64,000 nt of DNA from Takakia lepidozioides (Eukaryota > Streptophyta > Takakiopsida > Takakiales > Takakiaceae). Positions 56,971-64,000 of this stretch are shown here, one piece after another. Every line of letters starts with the position of its first letter. The first letter of the stretch is position 1. The notes below the pieces were generated by a model, which was not told where the DNA came from, searched no databases, and saw only the letters and a program-made list of their open reading frames with translations. The position numbers and the translations under genes were made by a program. The stretch spans positions 36,658,042-36,722,041 of the forward strand of contig CM060734.1 in NCBI GenBank assembly GCA_030704615.1. The letters are read 5' to 3'.

Positions 56971-57204
56971 CCGGTGTGTGACGCGCTGCCGTTGCCCGAA
57001 AGGGCTGCCTTCTGCCCTTTGCTGGGGCGACGCTTGGGCGTCGCACGGAAGGGCTGCCATTTGCCCTTCATCACTCCGTGCGACGGCCAGGTGGCGGCCC
57101 GCGGGGTTTGGCTGCGACAGCCCGGCGTCGCAAACACGTTCCGCGGGGTTGGCGTCGCACGCTCGGCGCCGCACGGGGCATGGGAGCGCGGTTGACGTCG
57201 CAAA
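56700..57204. repeat. CACTA right subterminal repeats and T homopolymers
   Basis: Many GCGACGGCC/GGCGTCGC units (for example GGCGACGGCCAGCCGTCG at about 56780 and GCGACGCTTGGGCGTCGC at about 57027). T runs lie at 56813-56826 and 56942-56970. Confidence 0.75.
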
Positions 57205-57224
57205 CCCCCCCCATTTGCTGTAGT
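57205..57224 (-). repeat. CACTA right terminal inverted repeat
   Basis: CCCCCCCATTTGCTGTAGTG is the reverse complement of a CACTACAGCAAATG terminus. Confidence 0.8.
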
Positions 57225-58128
57225 GAATCCTAGGTACATAATAAAATTGCGCTAGAGAGACATGGATCAAAAATACGACATTTGGATTATATTATTTGGA
57301 GAGCCAATTACACATTAATGCTGGAGAATTTAGAGGAATTAAATGTCGACACTTGGCTACAATATCAGGTGTCTCAAACAAAAATTTGTCGCTAAAAAAG
57401 AATCGAAAAAATTCCATAGACAAAAGTACTAGTCTTGGTCGCAAGGTGACCACAAAAAATAAATTGTATTAGACATTTTAGTTCTTTAGTTGGTTGTGAC
57501 ACAGCTTGGTTGTTGCAGAAAAAAAAAAATATTAAAAAAAAATTAAAAAAAAAGTTGAATAACAGGAGGGAATATGGGACGAAAAATCACCACAAAATTA
57601 CGATAAATATACATTGCGTTGCAAGTCTTTTATACTCGGAGGTTGCAAACATTTCAACCATCCATTGAATCTGTTATAGTAGTGAAGAGAGGAAAAAATA
57701 TGTCTTAAGATGATGGACTATCCATGCAACAATAAGTCAGTGACGTTCAAAATAAACATATATAAAATAATCTTGTCACACTCACAAAAAAAATTGTCTA
57801 AAGTATTTTGTTGACAACCTTCAACTTGTATTAATACATTGACTAGAGACTTGGCATAGGCCAATAAATACATAATTATAAGATATATATCATTTTTAGT
57901 GAATCAAGAGACAAGTGGTGACCATGAGTTGAAAGCTACATACATATGTATTGGATGTCACCAACTACAACCAATCCAACTTTGAAAGAGAATGAGGTTG
58001 TTAGATCAATCAAACACCTAACGTATGAATACTTGTAGGGTGATGGATTCAACCGAGTCTAAGACATTGCTCCTCTTTCACAACTTTGACATAAAGTTGT
58101 GATGTGGAACCTTGAGGAATTTGTTAGT
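57225..58128. other. AT-rich intergenic region
   Basis: Several A homopolymers (57520-57555) and no coding sequence. No gene was recognised. Confidence 0.5.
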
Positions 58129-58800
58129 CACTACAAACGATTGCGGTAGTTATGACTGCCAAACCGTGGTAGTCATGGTTTTCTTGACTTTGATCATGAC
58201 TGCACCATGTTTTTATATGACCTACCGCAGTCGTTCGTACGACTGTAGTCATATGAACGACTATCTAAGTAATCATCTGTATGATTACATGGCTCCGGAA
58301 TGGGCGGACGACTGGTCAACGGCAATTGACCAGATTTAGCTCACCACTCATAGTCATTTCTATGACTACAATGTACATGGATGAGGTTACATAGTCATGA
58401 TGACTACTGGGGATTTTATAATTTGGTGTGTATAATACAATTAAAACACCATATGATTACATGAATGACTAATGGGTGTATTGGTTAGCAGATAGTGAAC
58501 TATAACTCTTATAACAAAGAGGTTGTAGGTTCAAACTCCTCAAAGTATAATCAAATCGATAAGATGGCCCTAGGATTAGTAGACGAGCTAGGGCTAGCAC
58601 CCTAGATGGACTGCCACATGGTTTTTCAATTATTATAAAATGCATTATGCCACGTAGCACAATGCAGTACGGCGCGGCGTCACTTGGTTCATCTGACTGT
58701 AGTCATCCAGATCGTACCATCATGTACTCATTGTATTCACTTGGTTTGCACGACTTACAGTCATAGAAGTCATATGTACCATTTATGACTGCAGAATAGT
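58129..58800. mobile_element. Second CACTA element end with AGTCAT/ATGACT subterminal repeats
   Basis: It begins CACTACAAACGATTGCGG. Over ten AGTCAT/ATGACT motifs in both orientations follow, at both ends of the interval, as in CACTA subterminal regions. A matching right terminus (TTGTAGTG) is absent; at 58801 the sequence becomes Gypsy coding sequence. No transposase gene is present, so it is a non-autonomous or deleted copy. A tRNA-like repeat lies inside it. Confidence 0.6.
58466..58640 (+). repeat. tRNA-derived SINE or tRNA pseudogene
   Basis: TTGGTTAGCAGATAG (A-box region), an anticodon-stem-like CTCTTATAACAAAGAG and AGGTTCAAACTCC (good B box) follow with tRNA spacing. A ~100-bp unrelated body and TTTTTCAATTATTATAAAAT come after. 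The acceptor stem does not pair, so it is not a functional tRNA gene. Confidence 0.6.
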
Positions 58801-60060
58801 CATCGCGTGAGTAGGAAGGGATTTGAGGTAATGAGTGAGAAAATAGAAACTATTCAGCAGTGGATAACCCCTGAAGACATTACCCAATTAAGGAGTTTTC
58901 TTGGCCTTACCGGATTCTACAGACGATTTGTACGGACATTCTCAAAGATTGCCCAACCATTGACAAATCTTTTGGGCAAAAGAATTAAATGGAAGTGGGG
59001 TACAGAAAAGAAGTTAGCATTTCAGGCCTTGAATGATGTGTTGCTTCATGCCCCAATCTTGAAATGGTATGATCCGACAAGACTAATCAAGTTCTCGGTA
59101 GAAGCGTTAGGCTCAGCAGTGGGTGGGGTATTACAACAAGAATGAGAAGACGGATGGCACCCAGTGACAAATTTTTCTCGCAAATTGTTACCTGCGGAAC
59201 AAAATTATCATACAACCGAACGAAAAAAATTGACCATTATTTTGGGTACAAAACATTGGAAGCACTATCTTGGAGACAATAAGTTCATAGTGGACACAAA
59301 CCATAAATCGTTGGTGTACTTGGAGACACAAAAAGATCTATCGAAGAGACAGATTCGTTGGGCGGAGTGACGACAACAATTTAATATGAAGATCGTCTAT
59401 GTGGAGGGAAAACGACAATTGATAGATGCAATGACAAGGATGTCGCACATGAACACATTGACATAAATCAACATTTAACCCGATTGGTGGAACAAGATAA
59501 CGACGGCTTCTAAAGATGATGGGGAGATCGTGGACGCTAAAAAGAAGGACAAAGTGACAGAAGTTCGAGGGTTGGTATTCAAGGAAGGTAAACTTTGGAT
59601 CCCTGATGAACCTGCATTGAAGACAGAAGTCTTCTTTGAAGCCCATGATACGGCGATAGCAGGACATGTTGGAGTTGAAAAAACATTCAAACAACCAAAA
59701 CGAACATTTTATTGGTCGCGGATGCGAGACGAGGTGGAGACGTACGTTCGAAATTGCATGAGATGTCAACAAAACAAGTCAACAAACCGCAAGCCAACAG
59801 GTCTTTTACAACCACTACCAGTACCAAATAGATGTTGGGAACATATGAGCATGGATTTAGTTTGTGAGTTACCTCAAATCTCATCGGGATACGACATTAT
59901 AGTGATGTTTGTAGACAAATTGAGTAAGATGATACACATCCGTCCCACTCGAAAATCCGTTACTGCACCTGAACTAGCTCGACTATATCTGGAAGCGGTC
60001 TATTCTCATCATGGGCTATCTAAAGTTCTCATTACTGACAGGGGTACCCAATTTATAGTA
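58801..60060 (+). pseudogene. Gypsy polyprotein: RT C-terminus, RNase H and N-terminal half of integrase
   Basis: HRVSRKGFEVMSEKIETIQQ and LRSFLGLTGFYRRFVRTFSK are the RT thumb region. RNase H follows with PVTNFSRKLLPAEQNYHTTE (after a stop in QQE*EDGWHP) and VDTNHKSLVYLETQKDLSKR. A stop in RWAE*RQQF is followed by integrase with HDTAIAGHVGVEKTFKQPKR and YVRNCMRCQQNKS (zinc-binding H-H-C-C), MDLVCELPQISSGYDIIVMF and VLITDRGTQF. Homology ends at that catalytic DRGTQF. RT palm, protease and gag are absent on the left. Confidence 0.88.
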
Positions 60061-62005
60061 GGTGATTGCATTTGTTGTACCATCTCGTAATTTTGCTTTA
60101 AATGATGATTTGATTAGCAGTAGGGCAGTAAGATGAAGTGTAGATAGTGGAGCAGCTTGTCTCTCTGGGCTGCTGCCACAGAAGTAAGCGGTGCCATTAC
60201 TGTTTATGAATTAACTAAGGCTCATTGGCGGATGGTTTGCTGAGGGAAGCGCCATGACTTAATGACTTTGGCTACTGGAGAAGCGCCGGAAGTAGTAGCA
60301 AGCGGCAGATATCTAGGCAGCTGCTGACGAGGATGTGAGAGCCAACGTGGGCAGGAAGCTCCACCGCCTGCTTCTAAGTATAAATCAACCATGTGAGAAA
60401 AAATGGCTTCTTCTTCTTGTTTCACTTAGGAATAGTTGTTGTTGTTTTGATTTAGGAGCTCTCAAGCAAGACTGATGTATAAGATAAGATTTTGAGAAAT
60501 GGAATGGAGGTGGCCTGACTTCAAACCAGGGAGATTGTAGAGAGGATGTGAGAGGATGTGAGAGGATGCATATGTCTGTGGGGATATTGATTAGAGAGCA
60601 GATGCAGCCCCACCATAGTCACTGAGTGTATGATGTTCCTTTTGCTTCAGATCATCTGTTTCCAGTAGCATGAATCTGGTGTAACACCCAGGATCTACAC
60701 AAACTAGAATAGAAGTACTTCTCAACTTTTTCCCAAAACAACTCGATGCCTTCTAGGCTTTCATTGCAGGTTTATATACAATATGATTATTTTAAAGGTT
60801 TGACTTGAGAGCCTCAAGTCAAAGCTTTCTAAAGTCAACCTTCCTAGGTTTGACATATTTTCCACAATACGACTTTATCAAAGATACTTGCTAAAATCAA
60901 CTTTCATAGGTTTGACATATTCTCTACAATATGACTTTATCAAAGATTTGACCTACTCTCCATAATATGAATATCTTAGAGGTTTGACTTGAGAGCCTCA
61001 AGTCAAACTTCCTTAAGTCAAACTTCTTCGGATCCTTCCTAGTTATTCTGGAAACTTCTGGGGAACTTTCCTCCTTTATCTAGAACCTTCTAGATTCTAC
61101 CTTGTTACAATCCTCCCATCTTTCAAGAAGCAACGTTCTCGTTGTTTGAATTTTCAAAAGCTTGAATTGCCAATTGAGCATTTGCGAGATTTTGCACCGG
61201 TTCGCAGGTAACTTCATATAATGGAAATCATTTCCATAAAACCAAATACTCCAACACCTCATGTCGCCCTCGTTTGTATGTGCGTTTTTTCATAACACGG
61301 TCGACCTCCCACTCTTCAATTCCGTTTATCAACTCTGGTAAAGGTTGTGGTTCTTGATTATCTTTGAATATTGATGGTCGAGGTTCGTAACGACGTAGTA
61401 GAGAAACGTGAAACACCGGGTGGATCTTCATATGTGGTGGTAACTCCAGCTTGTATGCTACTGCTCCAATGCGTTTAATGATCGAAAAATGATCATTGAA
61501 CCGTGCCCCTAGTTTTCGCGATCCAATGATGTGTAAATTGGTTGTAGACAATCACACTTGATCCCCAACTACAAACTCCTCATCCCGTCGACGTGCATTT
61601 GCATACTGCTTTTGGCAATTTTGGGCAACCATCAGCTTCTCTTTAGCTTGACGTACTCCCCGTCGAATTTTGTTGCACAAATGCGTTAGTCGCGGCTACC
61701 TTGGATAACTCCTCTTTTGGTAAATTGAACTTCGTAAAAGTTGTTGGCACATTTGGGTGTTCACCATACATAAAAAAGAAATGAGTTTCTTTCGTTGACG
61801 CGTTGACCGAGTTATTGTATGAAAATTCTACCAATGGTAATAATCAATCTCACTCTTCTTGTTCTTCTAACGTAAAGGCCCGCAACATGTCTTCAATTGT
61901 ACGATTTGCTCGTTCTGTCTGTCCATCTGACTCCGGATGATAGGCTGTTGACAAAGCTAATTTGGTTTTAAAAGACCAAATAAGCTTTCCAAATTCTGCT
62001 CTGTC
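60061..62005 (-). mobile_element. Inverted Gypsy segment: integrase C-terminal half, chromodomain and LTR
   Basis: On the minus strand from about 62005: [40 protein letters not shown] (62000-61880), SYNNSVNASTKETHFF, then LGARFNDHFSIIKRIGAVAY, ELPPHMKIHPVFHVSLLRRY and a chromodomain EEWEVDRVMKKR...LEYLVLWK*FPLYEVT (TGA replacing the usual glycine). A polypurine tract (AAAGATGGGAGGA) and LTR follow. This half continues exactly where the plus-strand half stops (DRGTQF), so one element was split by an inversion. Confidence 0.85.
60680..61109 (-). repeat. LTR of the Gypsy element
   Basis: The 430-bp LTR runs TGTAACAAGGTAGAATC...CTGGGTGTTACA on the minus strand, following the polypurine tract. 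The ends TGTAAC/GTTACA form an inverted repeat. Confidence 0.75.
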
Positions 62006-63225
62006 CATCGTTCGCAGCAACAGCTTGATCTCTTGCGAACCCTAGCTTCTAGTCAGCACACGTCATCCCTTCAATTTTTGATGGCCATGCTCCCTCATCT
62101 GGCAGGTGCACAAGTTACAAAGCTGCTTCATATGTTTGCTCATCCCCTACCTTCATTGAGCACTGCTAATCAAACCCATCTGAAGATATAAACCACAGAT
62201 TGATAACAAAATGCAGCAACACCCCAGAGCCCTCTGTTCTGCTCAACTCTTCACCCACAGCTTAGATCCTTACCCACCGCTTAAGCCTAACTGCAGTGAC
62301 TCCTCGCAACACATATGGCCGAGCTGCTTCCCTTCTCGTGCTTATCTTCCAGTTAATTGCCAAGTGACCAACATAACGTCCATGGCGGCACCGCCTCCCT
62401 CTGTATAGCAGCTGCACACATGCCAAGATGCTGCCTGGCAGCTTATCTTTTAAGAACCCTTCCTTCTGGAAAACCTGAGTCATCACTCATGAACCACCGC
62501 CCTCATCATTTCTTCATATCTGCAGCTGTTCATTACGTCGAGCTGATCCTCCACGCAAGCTCATCCTCCAGCATTCAATGAAAAGAAGACTAGCGGCACC
62601 TGCGCTCTTCATCCCGAGGGACTACTAGGATATACTGCATTCCATTGGAAGGTGGACATTTTGAACCCTAAATCACCTAAGTTCTGCACATGTAAGGCAC
62701 AAACTCCGACCAATGGGCTACTTGCCCGTGGATCATATTAGGCAAAGACCTGTGGAAATGTGGATCAATTTTGTTTATTTAAAAAATCTATGGGCACTTG
62801 TGCTCGCGGCATTGTGGTATTGGGGTGAATCATTTGTGAAGTGGTCGATGTACTCAATTGTGCTAGGTAAGTGTGATTTCATGCTGGTATGTGTGAGTAT
62901 GTTGGATAATGGACTTTTATGTTCTAGCATAGAGGACACTAGCCACAGTCCCGAATGAAAAAATAAAAAGAAATTCACGCTGGTTCTGCTTTTGGAAATG
63001 TCTTATGTCCTCATTCTAAGCTTGCAAATTCTTTTGTTAAGGCTGACAATGCTGACACATAAGTGGCTAAGAACAAACATTAGGCCGGATGTTGACAATG
63101 CCATGTGTCCACAAGAGGGATAAGATGGACCAAAGATTCACTCTCCATGTGAACATTAGTATTAACCCCTAAAAGCATCTAGTGGCCTTGCCCTTTTATT
63201 TAAACTCTCTTTGCATCCTTGAATC
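62006..63225. other. Intergenic region, no gene recognised
   Basis: Only short ORFs without motifs. CTTTTATTT-rich sequence precedes the TTAA element. Confidence 0.45.
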
Positions 63226-64000
63226 TTAACCCCGAAAGGTCGGCGCGACCTGAATCGGGTTGCAGCCGTTTTCATCCACGGAATAACTTCCGTGGATGAA
63301 AGTGGATGAAAAAAGTGTCTGAATGAAAAGTGAGTGTTGGAATTAATACCACACGCTCCACTTTACTGCGCCCCCAAAACCCAAAACTCTGCCCCCTATG
63401 ATTTTTCAAAGGGTACCCCCAGATAGATGGATCTAAGGCTGCCACTGCAGTTGACCTGCCGACGTGGTCTGCGGACAGCCCTTACATCGAACTGGAAAAG
63501 CCGCAAAAAAACCCATCTACAGAGTAGGTTTTGGTTTTTTGGAAAAAAATTTGGGCATTCTTCCTGCAAGATTGCACCAGAGGAAACTTGATTTTGTAAA
63601 AAACTCCAAGAGCTATGTGGATCTTCCTTTTCCAGTGTAGTTTTTCTTCCATTGAACCCCCCTGATTGCACATACAAAGGTGCCATATTCTTTTTGGGGA
63701 ATTTGGCCCTCAAAATTCTTGAGGACATGTGTAACCCTGCAAAGATTGTGACTGAGTTGGTCCAGCCCCCAGAAAAAATCTCTGTCAGGGCAAATTTGCT
63801 TGGTCAAACAGAAATTTCCCCTAGAAACTTCCTTGGAGTTGAAAAAAATCCCCTGGTAAATTATTATAATCTCCCAAACGGAACGGTCAATTATTTCCAA
63901 ATTTGCACAGTACCTGCATCTAGTAGGTAACTACCACTTAGTAAGGTTCATTTCCGTGGATGAACTCCTGCTGGCAGATATGGCCTCAGAGGTGTCAGTG
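63226..64000. mobile_element. Left end of a second TTAA-flanked element, running out of the window
   Basis: After TTAA (63226-63229) the sequence reads CCCCGAAAGGTCGGCGC and then GACCTGAATCGGGT, starting 17 nt from the end. The element at 39423-40248 has the same GACCTGAATCGGGT at the same 17-nt distance from its right end. The terminal 17 nt differ. A right end is not found before 64000. A perfect 13-bp hairpin follows at 63271-63300. Confidence 0.5.
63271..63300. repeat. Hairpin: TTCATCCACGGAA / TTCCGTGGATGAA
   Basis: 13-bp perfect arms with a 4-nt spacer TAAC. One arm is repeated at 63952-63964 (TTCCGTGGATGAA). Confidence 0.8.

Larger units (their letters stand above)
46076..57224. mobile_element. 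Large CACTA (En/Spm) DNA transposon, decayed
   Basis: The right end is CATTTGCTGTAGTG, the reverse complement of a CACTACAGCAAATG terminal repeat. GCGACG-type subterminal repeats lie at both ends and internally. It encodes a TNPA-like protein (minus strand) and a TNP2-like transposase (plus strand), in divergent arrangement. The matching left TIR is not found, so the left limit is approximate and that end is probably truncated. The coding sequences carry frameshifts and stops. Seven C homopolymers of 12-27 bases lie within it. Confidence 0.8.

Noticed and set aside
46110-57204. Regular GCGACG repeats could be taken for a CRISPR-like array
   Set aside because: Units are irregularly spaced, imperfectly palindromic and lie in CACTA terminal and central regions; the DNA is plant nuclear.
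58466-58545. A functional tRNA gene
   Set aside because: Pol III boxes are good but the acceptor stem does not pair and a SINE-like body follows.

Overview
The window is eukaryotic nuclear DNA from a land plant. It carries a plant-type PNGase A, SINA/SIAH-type RING E3 ligases and a SAUR auxin-response gene, all with GT-AG introns where introns are visible. Between them lies a dense, decayed layer of plant transposons: Copia and Gypsy LTR elements, CACTA/EnSpm, a LINE and tRNA-derived SINE-like repeats. The LINE does not look like the usual plant L1 type and there is a TTAA-flanked DNA element, so I lean towards a seed-free vascular plant or another large-genome, non-angiosperm lineage. That is inference; the species cannot be read from the sequence.

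Layout. 1-9,408 (minus strand): exons of an unidentified coiled-coil protein gene that runs off the left edge; a 5'-truncated LINE (3,591-5,712) with a 14-bp target-site duplication lies in one intron. 9,409-12,960: a probable shared promoter and a long 5'UTR intron leading into an intact single-exon PNGase A gene (12,961-14,781). 17,422-18,621: an intact two-exon SINA-like E3 ligase, followed by SINE-like repeats. 23,126-38,291: a tandem segmental duplication carrying SINA + SAUR. In unit 1 the SINA copy has a 1-bp deletion in its RING and the SAUR is cut by a Copia LTR; in unit 2 the SINA copy is broken by stops and Copia fragments while the SAUR (37,599-38,291) is intact. 39,086-40,325: a SINE-like repeat interrupted by an 826-bp TTAA-flanked element with perfect 17-bp terminal inverted repeats. 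41,578-44,726: a third Copia element with LTR and primer-binding site. 45,712-57,224: a large CACTA element with divergent TNPA-like and TNP2-like genes, GCGACG subterminal repeats, long C homopolymers and a possible SET-domain passenger. 58,129-62,005: a second CACTA end, a tRNA-like SINE and a Gypsy element whose integrase is split by an inversion. 63,226-end: the start of a second TTAA-type element.

Probably functional genes are few: the coiled-coil gene, PNGase A, the first SINA gene and the second SAUR. Most other coding-like sequence is transposon-derived and broken. Recurring themes are local inversions (three independent cases) and stop codons in Copia/Gypsy ORFs that replace conserved glycines as TGA.
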